Shown piece after piece: positions 34,461-46,391 of a stretch of 64,000 nt of DNA. Position 1 is the first letter of the stretch, and each line of letters opens with the position of its first letter. This DNA is from Lepidodermella squamata. Lineage: Eukaryota; Gastrotricha. A model generated the notes under the pieces. That model saw nothing but the letters and a program-made list of their open reading frames with translations. It was not told where the DNA came from and did not search any database. The stretch lies in contig JBLDXI010000007.1 of assembly GCA_047495785.1 (NCBI GenBank), forward strand, positions 930,001 through 994,000, in the 5' to 3' direction. The position numbers and the translations under genes are program-made.

Positions 34461-36061
34461 TTATTGAGCATCGTCGAGAACGCCGGGTAAAACTTCAAGA
34501 TCTTTATAATTAAGAAAGTCGGCGAGACAATTCGGAAGTCCGAGTTTAACGATAGCAGCCGGGCGTTGTTGCAGGCCAACTGGCAAATTCCTGCTGATAG
34601 CAACGCGACATTGAGCTTGAAGCGACCGAGGAAATTGATGGTGAAAGATGGTAACGCAATTTTTGATATGCTCCGCCTGTTCGCCGCCAAGTGTTGGTGC
34701 TTGATGCACCAACGCGCTTCGAAACTTGCCGATATTCAGCGAGTTCTTCTGCCGAACTTCCATGATGAACTCGATAACAGCAGTTGAACGGCCCCAGAAC
34801 TGAGTGATCAGCGCGTTTTTCTCATGCGACGGACTAACGATGCGGGCGAGGCACGTGTTAACTCGCTTTCGTTCGAACGGGTCCGGGTCGCAAATAGCGC
34901 CGGCTCGCAGAAGAGGCAGAGCACCGTAGGCGAAAATTTTCACCCAGTCCGTCGGCGAATTGCGAGCGTCGAAAAACGCCTGGCACGCCCGGTAAACAGT
35001 TGAAGCCAGGGCAGAACAAGTCGAGGCTAGCGGGCCGCCGAGATCGCCTGCGTCGCCGCTATCGTCATGGTCGTAGTCGACACCGGGTAGAATCAAAGCG
35101 CGAGGTATGCGAAGAGCCATAGTTGGCATGGCGTTAAGGAGAATTCGAACAGCGTCTTCATCGGCTACAGCTAAATTTGCGATCCAGTGTAAACGCTGGT
35201 TGCAAATCACGCGCCGATCGCCGAACAGCAGAGTTGCGCCGTGAGCGATGAGTTTCTTCACAATCGATGTTAGACTGACGAAAATCGCCCTCGGAGTGTT
35301 GCGATTCGCGTTCGAATAACGCATGAACGCCAAGTAGGCATCGTTTAACGGTCCTGTAAAATAATAATTAAACACTGTTAATACATATTTTTTGTTCGAA
35401 AAACCATCAGTGGGGAAAAATAGAAAAAATAATTAATTTTTGAAAAAAATTTGGGCAAAAAAAATTGAATTTATTTACCTCTGGCGTTGTTATGTTCAGC
35501 AGACGCACCGAATTCGAGAAGGGCATCGACACCTTTTTCGAAGGCCAGATGAATGGCTTGCGACAGAAGCGACGACAAAACACAGGCCGGAATGACATCG
35601 CGCCGCATTCGCATCATGCTGGTCAACGCTTCGAGATCCGTCAACATAATCGAGCACCATAAGTACATTTCGAGCAGCGGGTCGAGGTGAGCAGTGCCGG
35701 AAGAAGACAACGAAGATTGTTGCTCGGTCAGTTTCGCGCCGATGAGTGCCAACATTTTTCGGTAGACCACTTCTTCGGTCTCGAAAATCGGATCGTCGTT
35801 CGCATTTTTGCCGACCTCCAACGGTTCGACCCAGAAATTGCCGTGAAGTTCGCGATCGACCAGCATGACACGTGCACCGGGCGCTAGAGAGAACCGGTTT
35901 AAAATCGCCTTCTTGTAAGGCATCGGCCGAAGAGGCCCGAAACGCCGGCCGGTTTCTTCCGACAGCGACCGCATAGTCGCCCATAGTCGTTCTTCGTAGT
36001 CGACAGTAGACAGCTGGCACTCGCCACCGCATGGCCATTTTAAATGAAACTCTTTCGCCAT
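34461..36061 (-). CDS. Ankyrin-like/SOCS-box protein (minus-strand paralogue)
   Basis: Two exons: 36061-35479 (MAKEFHLKWPCGGEC) and 35353-34461, joined by a 125-bp intron so that NNAR is followed by GPLNDAY; the protein is about 491 residues. Weak ankyrin-like helices are visible (LLEFGASAEH, LIAHGATLLFGDRR, LHWIANLAVADEDAVRILL). Near the C-terminus a SOCS box is recognisable: FPRSLQAQCRVAISRNLP followed by LGLPNCLADFLNY. The family (ankyrin and SOCS box) uses the box to bind elongin B/C and recruit cullin-5 ubiquitin ligase, with ankyrin repeats choosing the target. It is divergently arranged with a clear paralogue at 37680. The SOCS-box call is firm by pattern; the ankyrin part is degenerate. 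Confidence 0.8.
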
Positions 36062-37679
36062 TTCAATAAATAATAATGTCGACTATAAAGAAAATTTCGA
36101 AGATTTTAAGGAGGCGCTTTTAAAATTATTGAATTGCGCAAGTTTGCGAGGGCATGAATGAAAAATCAGCGGGTCGTTTCCAAGCGCAGTAATGCGTGTG
36201 GTATGTGCGGCTCGAAACAATGCGACTAAAGGTCATCACACACTCGGTTCCGGTTCTATAACGATTACGCGTTAGAGATGAGAGGCGCTCGATAATGAGA
36301 ATGAATAGACGCGAGGGCACGCACGAAAATTGTAGCCTGTTGCTGCTGTCAATCGCGTGGGCTTGTCGAAGTTTTGGCCAGATGCGGGCGAGATTTTATA
36401 GTACAGCAGCTAGCAGTGGCCTTCCGCACCCCTGGCCGGGCGATTAGCTGCGCTCTGGCCCATATGGCGCGCGTGCGCTGCGGTGGCATAACCGGCTCAG
36501 GTTTTGCTGCGTGTTTGCCTATCCTTTATCGCATCCGGCTATAACGGCTAGCCGCGAGCAAACATCGACGACGGACGACGGTCAAAATCATACGCGCAAA
36601 TCCATCACGGCATAAAATTATTCGATTTTCGCTCTGCCATTAAATCGAATTGAAATATAATAATATCAATTTTGTTTATGCGTACTTGCTGTATAATTTA
36701 ATACGAAAAAAAGCGAGCGGGAAATAGCACTAGCCAAAATACAGCATGTACTCCGATATTTTGCCTAGGTACATCACATAGCAGCGGCGGCGGCTTGCGA
36801 CGACCGTTGAATGGCGGCGAGCTCGCGAGAAGCGAAATGCGACCCACATTTTGGCATGTGCGTGTAATAAATAATAACAATCGGCCAACTGCTGGCTCAC
36901 TCTCACTCGCGCTCACTCACTCTTATGCGCGAGCGTGTGGTGCCTAGTAATAATAACAAATGTGTGGTCAAAGCCTAGCCTATCTTCTTCGCTTATCGCC
37001 GCCGCCACGAAATAGCTATAGGATGCAATTGTTTGCTCATCATTCATTCCTTCATTCATACGTTCGTTAGCCGTTGGAAATTTGCTATACTTACTACAAA
37101 TCACAAACTCCGTTCCAAAACGCTATATTAAGGTAGATTAAGGCAATATACCTACTATTTATCACCGTTTTTTCGCCCGTTGGGAAATTATCAGTAGTAA
37201 TTAAATAGAGAAAATTTGCCTCTCGAATGCAAATATTTAATTACACCCTACAATTTTATACCTCCTCATTATAATATTCGCACAAGAGTGATAGCACGAT
37301 TTATTTACTTTGATAAGAATTTTTGCTCGAACGTAACCACAAAATAATATTTATTGCTACACAACAGGTATTTTTTTCATTTTATTTCTTCAGGACTGAG
37401 GTTGCGGTAATCAAAAGCGTAATAAAATATATGAAATAATATTTTTTAGTAGTATTTTTTTATCAAGGCAGCGAATTTAAGCCAGCTGAACAAATTCATC
37501 GGGCCGTTCCGCCGATATATTTTTTTTCATGGTTGCAAACTCGTATTAATCCCTGCATCAATTTGTCTTCAGGTCTCGTACGAATATTACCTTAACTGTT
37601 TTTCTCCTCATTTAGGGACATTTAATTTATTAGTATTATTATCAGAGATTGATCAAACGATTATTTTCAGTACATATTT
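36062..37679. promoter_or_regulatory. Divergent intergenic region between two SOCS-box paralogues
   Basis: This 1.6-kb region contains both 5' ends of the divergent pair. The part around 36340-36560 is GC-rich compared with its surroundings and contains GGCGCGCG-like stretches, while 37100-37670 is very AT-rich. No gene is seen. A shared promoter is possible but not shown. Confidence 0.4.
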
Positions 37680-39098
37680 ATGGTTAAATCGCATTATAAA
37701 TTAGCTTGCGGCGGAAGATGCTGCATATCAGAACTCGGCTATCACCGCCAACTGCTGGCGAGTGCAGCCGTACTCGCGAAACAGACGTGCCGCCATTTGA
37801 TGCCGAGTTGGCGGTCGAGTTTCACCGACGACGGCATCGATTTAGTCGACCCTGATTTGCACGGATTCGTCTGCATCGGCATTCTACCTCAAATTGAAAC
37901 GCCAACCGAAGTCTACAGCCTCATTATCGCCGCTATTTTAAAAGACGATCGTAATTTATTTCTCGAAGCTATCGACACAAAATTAACGCCCGAGTTGGAG
38001 GTTTTGTTACGCTGCGCTGTCGTAACTAGGGACGCTGAGACGTTGCGATGGGCGCTGGAATGCGCGAAACGAGTCACGTTCCCGGCCTGCCTCAGCGCCT
38101 CGCTACTTCGCAAGTCGATAACTAGTTTCTTCGACCAGGGTGTTCAAATCTTGCTCGAATTCGGTGCTTCGGCCGATAAAGGCCTCTTCGCAGATTTTTA
38201 CGACCGGCCGCTATCTCGCGCTACTAATCTATTCGTCGCTTACGATTTTGAACGTTATGCAAATACGGTGATGCTCAACAATAATCAAGAGTTTGAAATT
38301 AACGCTAACGCCGTAGAGCGGGCTCAACTTGTCAACGAACGCGTGAAGAGCTTGGAAAAAATTACGGCGGCTCTTATCGCGTTCGGAGCCGATTTAATGG
38401 CTCGAATTTTAGACGCGTCAACTGGTGATATTGCTCTTCACCGCGTCGCCTGGATTGCGATGCGAAGCCCCGAGGCGGCGCGGCTCATTATTGACGCGAC
38501 ACCCGCGGCTGGGCTGATCAACACGTCTGGTGTTTTGATGGCCTTCGAATCGCCCATGTACTCGCCAATGACCGTTTCGCTACACGTGGCAGCTCGGTTG
38601 TATCGGTCGATTGCAAACCGGAGAGAAGCCGCGAGTATTTTAAGATTCGCGGTTTTGCCTCTACTTCAAGCTGGTGCTGCCTCAGGCCCTGATCCGTTGG
38701 GCGAGGGTGAATTCATGCGTGCCTATGCCACATTTTTCCGATCAACTCGCGACGACGATGCGTTGAGCATCGAAATTTGGGGTCGGCCGGAGGTTAGCAC
38801 GGAGTTTCTGATCGAAACGCGCCGGAAAGGTTCGCTCAATGTGAAATCACTCATGCGTGTCTGCGGCCAGTCTGGGCCGCAGTGGCGCAGCCCGACCGCA
38901 CAGGAAGAGTCGGCTGTTGAGTATTTCATTCGCCTGATTTGCGCTCAATTTCCCCGCTCGTTACAGGCGCTTTGCCGGCTGAAAATTCTACGCCACTTGC
39001 CAGTCGGCTCAAAGTCACGTGATTTGGCCATCGACGCCTTGGACCTGCCGCTTTTTATTTCAAAGTACCTGAAATTTCACGATCTCGACCGCTGGTGA
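37680..39098 (+). CDS. Ankyrin-like/SOCS-box protein (plus-strand paralogue)
   Basis: This is a 472-residue single-exon gene starting MVKSHYKLACGGRCC. It aligns over its length with the minus-strand neighbour: the LKW/KLACGG start, ACVLSSLL/ACLSASLL, LLEFGASA, FAYGALPLLRAGA/FAVLPLLQAGAA, IEFIMEVRQKNSLN/TEFLIETRRKGSLN. The C-terminal SOCS box reads FPRSLQALCRLKILRHLPVG followed by LDLPLFISKYL, with the expected LCR and LP..L..YL spacing. It should recruit a cullin-5 ligase by family rules; the target is unknown. It lacks the intron found in its paralogue at GASA..., so an intron was lost in this copy or gained in the other. Confidence 0.82.
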   Translation: MVKSHYKLACGGRCCISELGYHRQLLASAAVLAKQTCRHLMPSWRSSFTDDGIDLVDPDLHGFVCIGILPQIETPTEVYSLIIAAILKDDRNLFLEAIDTKLTPELEVLLRCAVVTRDAETLRWALECAKRVTFPACLSASLLRKSITSFFDQGVQILLEFGASADKGLFADFYDRPLSRATNLFVAYDFERYANTVMLNNNQEFEINANAVERAQLVNERVKSLEKITAALIAFGADLMARILDASTGDIALHRVAWIAMRSPEAARLIIDATPAAGLINTSGVLMAFESPMYSPMTVSLHVAARLYRSIANRREAASILRFAVLPLLQAGAASGPDPLGEGEFMRAYATFFRSTRDDDALSIEIWGRPEVSTEFLIETRRKGSLNVKSLMRVCGQSGPQWRSPTAQEESAVEYFIRLICAQFPRSLQALCRLKILRHLPVGSKSRDLAIDALDLPLFISKYLKFHDLDRW

Positions 39099-39525
39099 CA
39101 TTGCTAATTTTAATTTATTACTGCCAAAATGACTGTGCAAAACTTTCCCGACTTTTTGGTGGCTTTTGTAATAGGAAATGTTGATTCTTTCAACGAATAA
39201 TCATTCGCATTAATTTATTGAAAACATTTTGACAATTTATTTATTCCTGTTTTGTTTTTACCGTCTTCACATTTTATATTATATCGCTTATCGTTATTTA
39301 TTATTAACACCTCGTTGTGCACTCCTTTATTTTATTGTTGGAAATTAATTTATTATATCTGAAGCAGACAATTTTAATGAGTAAATTCTTCTCAGGCTAA
39401 CCTCAAATAGCTCAGCGATAGCCCAAAAAACTGTGCAGTTTTTCGCCTCTCTCTTCTACTCCGATTAGTATAATTTATTTATAAATATTCTGATATATAT
39501 TTGTAAGACGAGGAAAGCGAAATCA

Positions 39526-39531
39526 AATAAA
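39526..39531 (+). terminator. Polyadenylation signal of plus-strand SOCS-box gene
   Basis: AATAAA lies about 430 bp after the stop codon at 39096-39098, in an AT-rich 3' region. Confidence 0.45.
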
Positions 39532-40534
39532 AGAGTTTTTAAGGAATTTGTGTCTTTTTGAACAAAATCACTGATTCGAACTGTAATAGCTGATAAGGAC
39601 TGAGGCCTCGAGCCTCATGAATCGATCGGCCTTAATTTCTCGTCATACCAGACGATGAATCATCCATGGTAACAGCCAAGTTAATCGACGGCTCTGGGCT
39701 CCAACAAAAATATTTAGGGTGCATTTCGTTTGCTAAATTTCATTATCGAAGTAAGATTTTTAACGTTTCAAAGGTAATTCCGCACTTGGACCCTGGTCAA
39801 TGCACTGACTAGGGCACATCATTGTACTTCAAAACTAACCGCCTGTTTACCCGGAATCTGGGTTTTTAATTACCATACTTCCGCCTGGAAAATTGCTGGC
39901 TTTACGTTAATCCCTGTGCATCACAAAAACTGTATGATGAGGACGCACGTTCGAGGAACCAGATGAATCAGTGGAGCTTCTGAAAATCACCAAACGAATC
40001 TGAAATGCAAAATAAAATAGTTTTGCTCTAGAAAGGAACGTGATTTTGAGGACATTTTCCAAGATTTTATCGAATTTTGGGAGAATGAGCGTGCAAATTG
40101 TCTCACCCAGCATGCGAAGACTGGCTTTTAACTTTTTTTATTGATTTATTCAAAAGTTAAAAGTTCAAAAAACAGGATTTAGTCACGTGATTTCCGTTGA
40201 GAATGACGTATAATTTTCACCGACTCAAAATTTCCAGCTTTTGTGCCGTTCCACACCGACACGTGAAACGCGCACCTAAAACGGATACTTACTTCATTTA
40301 CAACGGCTGCGCAGCTGCGGAAAACATTGCCACAATAATGCAAACGTCGCACCAAAAAAAGAGCGCAGAAACCAGGTTACACATGCGCTACATTTTATAA
40401 CCGCGCGGTGATAAAGAGGTAACCGCACGGTGAAATGAAAACAATCACCGCTCCTTAAACGGCGAGAAACAACACATGAAGTGGCTGCATGAGTTGGCAA
40501 TTCTTTTCCGGAGTCACTCAACAACACACGCGCT
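39532..40534. other. intergenic, about 1 kb, no gene seen
   Basis: This lies between the SOCS-box gene 3' end and the sushi/mucin gene start. It presumably contains the promoter of the latter; no motif was assigned. Confidence 0.45.
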
Positions 40535-42719
40535 ATGTTAACCAAGATTTTACTTCCGTTAATTTTCATAAAATTTACTACAGCACAGGTGAATATTCTT
40601 AATTATTGATCATCAATTTTCAGCATATTTTCCCTCAGAATGAGACGTCGCAATCTGCCGTTCGAATAGTCGATAAAACTGAAGCAATTCTATGTACCAT
40701 TCCACCGAAACCTTCGAATGACTCCGACTTTGAGCTGTCAGTTGGACGGCAACTGCCACCTTTAATCGTTCGATCAACAAAAATTGAGCCCGGTTCGATA
40801 ATCACTCTGAAGTGCCGTAGTCCTTCTCAACGAATCCTCGGCGGGGTCGCTAAATTACGATGCACCGAGGACGGAAAATGGTGGCCGAATGAGCAGCGGC
40901 TTGGACGATGCTCCGAATGGGACATGTCTCGATTTCAAATGACAACTCGACCCATTTCATCATCGGCTACTATGGGGTTAATAGATGAGAAATATTCGTT
41001 CTTCCTAGCCAGGGCTTACTGCCCTCTTGAAGAAACGAATGGCAACTACTTCTCGAGCCGGAGAGGAACTTGGCGTTTGTTAACTGGCGACGCTATTAGG
41101 GCAGGAGTTGTGGTGGAGCTAAGGTGCGATAGAGGTTCGGCAGTGATAAATGGCGCTCGAAGGGCATTTTGCGACAGCGACGGCCAATTTCGACCGAAAC
41201 TTGGAGTTTGCGTTGACACTTCTTTCGCCGTGGACGAACTTATTGAAGTTGTTTACACTCCGCCTACTGGTGACGGAAGCTCAACAATCTCAAGCACGGT
41301 TGCTGAAGTTTCGACCTCACAAAATCCTAAGAACATCTCATCTCCAAGCACTAAAGCTCTAACAACTAGAGCTACGACCCTGACAATGACCTCTGAAGTA
41401 ACGGATGAGCCAGAAATAGAACCTGTGGAGATCTTTACCGCATCAACGATTGAAAGTGAAATTCCCCGCTCAACATCTACATCTGCGACAAACATCGCCA
41501 GCTCCACTGATGATAGGTCGAACTATACGCAGCCAGTTACACTTACGACAATGAAGTCGATAGCTCTGACTACTACAACAGCAATGCGGAGCACAACGTT
41601 GCAAGAAAAGCAGAACAAAACATCCCCTGCAACCGTTGCTAGGGTGACTACAAAGAAAGCGTCGTTAGTTACAGCTACCACCATGTTCCCTACAACGTTA
41701 TCTGAAGCAACAACTACCTTCAAAAGCTATGATAATGTTACTGCCAACGTGACATATGCAATGACGAATCTTACTACAACTTCGTCCCCACTGGCTAATG
41801 CCACAGAACCCGAATACGTTGATTATGGCGACGAAACTAACACTACAACTACTGCGTATAACATCTCCACGATTAGTCCTACTACTTTGAATTCGACGTC
41901 ATTTTTCGTCACGACTACTGCTGTGTTCTCTAATGTATCATGGAACGCAACGACGGTGCCTGGGTATAACAGTACTGTTACGGCTGTAAATTATTGTCTA
42001 TTGCCGAGGAAGGTGAAGAATGGTGGCGAATATTACTACTACACTGGCGACAGCTCATTCCCACTTTTAGACAAGCCCGTGCCAACTTACAAGGTTCCGA
42101 TAGGATCAAGGGTTGAGATAAGATGCCCAGGGCAAGGATATGCTCTCCGGCCACCTTGGGCTAATGTCAGCCTGTGCCTCGGAAGCTCAACACTATGGTC
42201 GCCACCTCTTGCGGAGTGTTACCCGGTTCCAAAGCCAACTTCCCATTGCAAAACTCTGCCTGATGTTTACGACGGTTTCGTTGTTGATGGGCCGTCTAAT
42301 GCTGATTCTGAAAGGCGGATACTTTGCAAATCCGGTTACTCAGTGGTTGGTTCGAGAAGCATAAAATGCTGCCGCGCTAATGGCGAATGGACTAGTCCTG
42401 GTTACTGTTACAGTGGTTTGTTAAACTGGAATTCGGAATGCTGTCAGCGATTAATTTTCGTTTCAGGGGTATTCGACAGATATTGGATGCAGCTCGAGCA
42501 GCGATACAAACGAGCTGTTGCGTGTCCTGCTGCTTTCAACGTCGAATACGTTCCAGAGGTGGGTTGAAACGTTCGATTTAAGCGATAATCGCAAGAAAAT
42601 TTGTTTTACTTCAGGCTATCATCAGCAGAGCTGAGTCCTTACGAATCGCGATAAACTCAGAGCTTTGTGTAGGCACCCTATTATCACTTATCAGTTTTTG
42701 TATTGCTGTGTTCCGTTAG
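40535..42719 (+). CDS. Sushi-domain/mucin-like surface protein, copy 1 (complete)
   Basis: Three exons: 40535-40588 (signal peptide MLTKILLPLIFIKFTTAQ), 40624-42558 and 42615-42719, giving 697 residues. Intron 1 is only 35 bp and intron 2 is 56 bp. The order is two sushi/CCP-like domains (about residues 60-125 and 145-215; cysteines in ITLKC, LRC, GRC and VELRC, AFC, GVC), a Ser/Thr-rich mucin stretch of about 220 residues, two more sushi-like domains (VNYCLLPR... and SHCKTLPD...), then a hydrophobic C-terminal tail (CVGTLLSLISFCIAVFR) suggesting a membrane or GPI anchor. Sushi proteins bind other proteins at cell surfaces; the ligand is unknown. The 3' three quarters plus the downstream tRNA-Leu are duplicated at 48.9-50.7 kb. 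Confidence 0.85.
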
Positions 42720-42852
42720 AATTAAAAACAATTGTCTAATTCTGGTGAATTTTCATAGGTATGTTCAGTGATGTGAGATGCTGTTGCAAAGCCAAATTAT
42801 CGAAGCTGCAATTTTGGGTTGACATTTTGGGGCGGATGCTTTAGATTACCAA

Positions 42853-42934
42853 GGTAGCGTGGCCGAGTGGTCTAAGGCGCTAGATTTAGGCTCTAGTCTC
42901 TTCGGAGGCGTGGGTTCGAACCCCACCGCTGCCA
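42853..42934 (+). tRNA. tRNA-Leu (anticodon UAG)
   Basis: This is an 82-nt cloverleaf. The acceptor stem GGTAGCG pairs with CGCTGCC; the anticodon arm CTAGA-TTTAGGC-TCTAG gives anticodon TAG; there is a long class-II variable arm; the T arm is GTGGG-TTCGAAC-CCCAC. No intron. A second copy, identical as far as compared, is at 50650-50731. Confidence 0.96.
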
Positions 42935-43001
42935 TCATTTTTTCATTTGATCTTCGAAAACTCTAAAACAATGATCCACTGATTAATTCCTTCTTCAGAC
43001 A

Positions 43002-43073
43002 AGCAGAGTGGCGCAGTGGAAGCGCGCTGGGCCCATAACCCAGAGGTCTGTAGATCGAAACTACGCTCTGCTA
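43002..43073 (+). tRNA. Initiator tRNA-Met (anticodon CAU)
   Basis: This is a 72-nt cloverleaf with acceptor AGCAGAG/CTCTGCT, an anticodon loop with CAT in the GGGCCCATAACCC arm, and the T-loop AGATCGAAA type (A54, A60) that marks eukaryotic initiator tRNA. The first base is A and pairs with T72, also an initiator feature. Confidence 0.96.
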
Positions 43074-43604
43074 AATGTCAAATTGTTTTGACAACATATG
43101 ACAGCAGAAGACGAAAAAGTTGGCATGATAATTATACCAGCTGCCAAAGTTCGTCGGCTACTTTTTGTGTCCAGGTAGCAGATATGGCCCGCTGATTTAT
43201 ATCATCTAACGATAAATATTAGACAAATAGGTAAACGGCGATCACGCGCACATTTTTTCGAAATTTCTCACGTTGCCTTATTTATAACCCCAATGACCTT
43301 TGGACCTTATTAAAAAATAACACATAGATCAGGCGCTTTAATCAAGGCGCCGCGTCTCATGCATCCTTGGCGACCAGGGTGTCGTTAATTTTCCTTTACT
43401 TTTCTATGCATAAGTTGCTTCGTTAGTTCATCTAGAATGGATTTTCTATTTTACTCGATGCCGTTGGCTAGGACTTGGACTCAAATCAATTTTAGCCGCA
43501 CCTATTTGGTAGGAGATACCTGATGTTGAGTGACATAGCAGAAGAAAAACGGAAGACGAAAGAGAAAACGCGATTGCTGGAGCTCACATCTAATAATTTG
43601 CACC

Positions 43605-45718
43605 ATGATTTCTTTAAGGCTTCGATATCCTAGTTTCACGGCAGCAGCGATGCTTCTAGCATGCTGTCAAATCCGAGCTCAAATGATGGCCGGCACCGAG
43701 CAGTGGGTGACCAAGGCTGACTTTGCAAACACGTTACCTTCAACGTTGGCCTCGGTTTTCGAGGGCACTACGAGATCGAAATTGGAATGCTTTTTCTACT
43801 GCTCCAAAAGCGGTTGCGATAGCGTAGCTTATAGTGAGAGGAAACAATCGTGCAAAGTGTACAGCCATCCTGATCGAATGACGCCTCTGCCAGCTCTGAA
43901 AGCAGACCTTGAGGGCGGCCATCAGATGTTTTACAAAGTTTGAGCGTTTTCTATTGCCGACTTTTTCATGAGTATTTTACGCAGAAGCACTTCTGCCCTC
44001 CTGGTTGGCAAGCAGATCTGGAAAGTGATCGATGCTACTTGCTGGGGAATCAGACGATCACGAGACCTGAAGCATGGCAACTCTGCGAACGACGCCTCAG
44101 TTCAGAACTGGTCACGTTTCAAACTGTCAAACAGCGGCAAAATCTTTACAAGGTTTTAGGATTATGATAATTTGTCTCCATAGAGAGGCTCTCATTTAAG
44201 TATTAGGCGGGGCAGCTTAGCGGCAGTAAAGCTGTTTCAGTCGATTTTTAATTATTTTCGTATTTTTTAAGCTGCTGCTGTCGATGTATCCGAACGTAAC
44301 CAAGTGGTGGACAGGCTACTCTGCATTCGCTGGCAGTACGTTTATTCGGACGGTTCCAGGTAGTAAACACGTGTAACGGTATTCAGGAGTTTATTACTCT
44401 GCTATAAATCTCAGAGTTGAAAGGCTACTCGCGGCGAGTGGGTAATTGCCCTTACCAGGATGATCCTTCCTTCCCGACCATGTATAACGTCGATGACCCT
44501 GCTCAGTGTGCAGTCAAGTGTGACCGTTCGTTACGAGACACGTGCATCGGTTTTGTTTACTTCCCACCACAGCGGTCGTGTTGGTTCAAAACCTCGGCTT
44601 GTGACAGCCCCGATTCCGGCATGCAAGGCTATACTTACTATGACAAAGTCCACGCCGGACGACCGATGGCGACTTACCAATCAATGGCGCCTACACAGAT
44701 GTCTATATTCCCTAACGGGTGTTTAGCCGGAACAGCCAACGAAAAACTAAGAGGTTTGAAGCAATGTCGCGAGTACTGCGATAAAAACTTTGGCCGTAGG
44801 GCAGTTGCAATGCAGTACAGAACTGATGCTCCAACCTTTGCAAACCACCAATGTTGCTGCCGGAGTCGATCGCTACCGCATAGGTACGCCATTAACAATG
44901 TCAACTCGTACGAAATCAGCTCAGACATCAAACCGGGGCCGTGTCCTTTCGGAATTCGACACCGCGATGTGTGCCTCGTCGTTATACTCGGTGTAGACTA
45001 TTCGCAGCCTCAGCAGTTTGACCGATGTGCTCAAATGGGGGGAACCTTGATGGTCCCAAGTGGCGCCCAAAAGGGGGCGTTGGTTAGTGAATGGCTTGGT
45101 CTAATCGTTCAAAGCGGAGTACCATATGCAACCTCTGGATCGCATGTCGATTTAACGTTGCGCAATGCGCCCAAAGATTACATTACACGGTTACGCGGCC
45201 TAAATCTGTCCAGCTCTCCAGTCTACGCTCAATGGCCATGGTCACAAAAGTGAGATTTTTCATGAAATTTTACTCAGCATTTAACGGCAATTTCATCTTG
45301 TAATGCCAAGTGAGCCAAGTTCTGCGGATTTGTGTGTTACGGGTTGGGGTTTATACGACGTAAGCTGCACATATCGTACAACTGGCATTTGCGAAATACG
45401 TAAGCTATTTGAATTTAAACTAATAACTTATAATTCATCTGCTCAATGACTTCAGCAATAAGTCAGTGGTACCCGCAAAATTGCCGCTTCACGCCGCCTG
45501 GACTCGAATACGGCGGCTTCATGTCAGTTACAGCATCTGGGGCGCCATGTAAATCGTGGCTCAATGCCGGGTATCCCCGTGAAAATTTCCCTGGCAACAT
45601 CTACGACATCCCTTATTGCCGCAACCCTGATCCTATCGCAATGCCGAACGGCCCCTGGTGCTTCCGAGCTGACAACAGCTCAAAAGAATACTGCAAGGAA
45701 CTACCAATGTGTCGTTAG
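43605..45718 (+). CDS. Secreted PAN / C-type lectin / kringle protein
   Basis: Exon 1 (43605-43937) has a signal peptide (LLACCQIRAQ end) and a PAN/apple-like cysteine domain. Exon 2 (43985 to about 44151) opens a C-type lectin domain (KHFCPPGWQ, DRCYLL, AWQLCERR), continued by a short exon near 44271-44360 (KWWTGYSAFAG). The exon from about 44415 to 45250 has another PAN-like domain (ELKGYSRRVGNCPYQDD to QGYTYYDK), a cysteine-rich WSC-like stretch and the start of a second C-type lectin (PCPFGIRHRDVCLVV), which ends in a small exon near 45317-45400 (DLCVTGWGLYDVSC, ICEI). The last exon (about 45456-45718) is a kringle: GGFMSVTASGAPCKSW, YDIPYCRNPD, PNGPWCFR, ending CR then stop. It is a multi-domain binding protein of unknown ligand. 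Exon borders are inferred. Confidence 0.75.
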
Positions 45719-46391
45719 TTTGACGACGAAAATATAGTTTGATCTCTGCAGATGCAGGAATCCCTGCATGTGCAAACTTTTTTATCCGACTAGAGTCTTC
45801 TTCGGCTAATCCGGTTGACAAACCTTGTATGAAATCGGCAATTCGAATAACTTACAGTCGATCCAATCAGCATCTGCTCTCCTGTCAAAATAGGAAATTT
45901 GCTATCGGACTGAAAAGCATGGCTTTTGCGACCCGCAACATATTTTATTCTTAAATATGCGACTCGGGCCTGCATAGCTAGGCCCTCAGGCCGATATCCG
46001 TTGAGATATTCACCTAAAATATACACCCGGATATTGTATAATATTTTGTCGAAAACCATATTTTTAAAGGAATTTTTATGGCTAGAGGCATCCTCGAAGC
46101 TCATTTCTATATTAGCGAATTTTCAATTCGAGATGAGTTAATATCCTGGTTTCCGAGTCCCACTGGCCTTTCCTAATTTTCTGGAAATTTGTGAAACTAA
46201 ATTTTGAGGACAAATTTTGTGGAATATTTCAAGTCACATGAAAAGAAGACATTGGTCATTGGTCGGACGAAGTCACACCCTAAAACTTCATGAACACCTT
46301 GTTATCAGGGATTTGAAAGGCCATTTGCAAGGAAGAAATATTTCAGACCAAAGGCTTCTTTTCACCTCTCGTCCTCATTTTGTTTATCTAG
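45719..46391. other. Intergenic or unresolved 5' part of next lectin gene
   Basis: No confident exon was seen. The signal-peptide exon of the lectin gene that follows was not found here; an open frame from 46217 has no typical start features. Confidence 0.35.

Larger units (their letters stand above)
41130..43276. repeat. Segmental duplication 1, copy A
   Basis: This matches 48925-51198 in direct orientation at roughly 97-98 percent within the sushi gene. It spans most of the sushi/mucin gene, its 3' flank, tRNA-Leu and the beginning of tRNA-iMet. After a divergent stretch, similarity resumes at 43118-43276 against 51046-51198. Confidence 0.92.

Noticed and set aside
35496-36038. 180-codon minus-strand open frame with many Arg and Ser
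   Set aside because: Alternative frame of exon 1 of the minus-strand SOCS-box gene, which has the paralogue support and the correct splice.
41253-41723. Val-rich minus-strand frames, repeated at 49043-49513
   Set aside because: Antisense of the Thr-rich mucin stretch of the sushi genes, so the duplication of these frames only reflects the duplicated gene.
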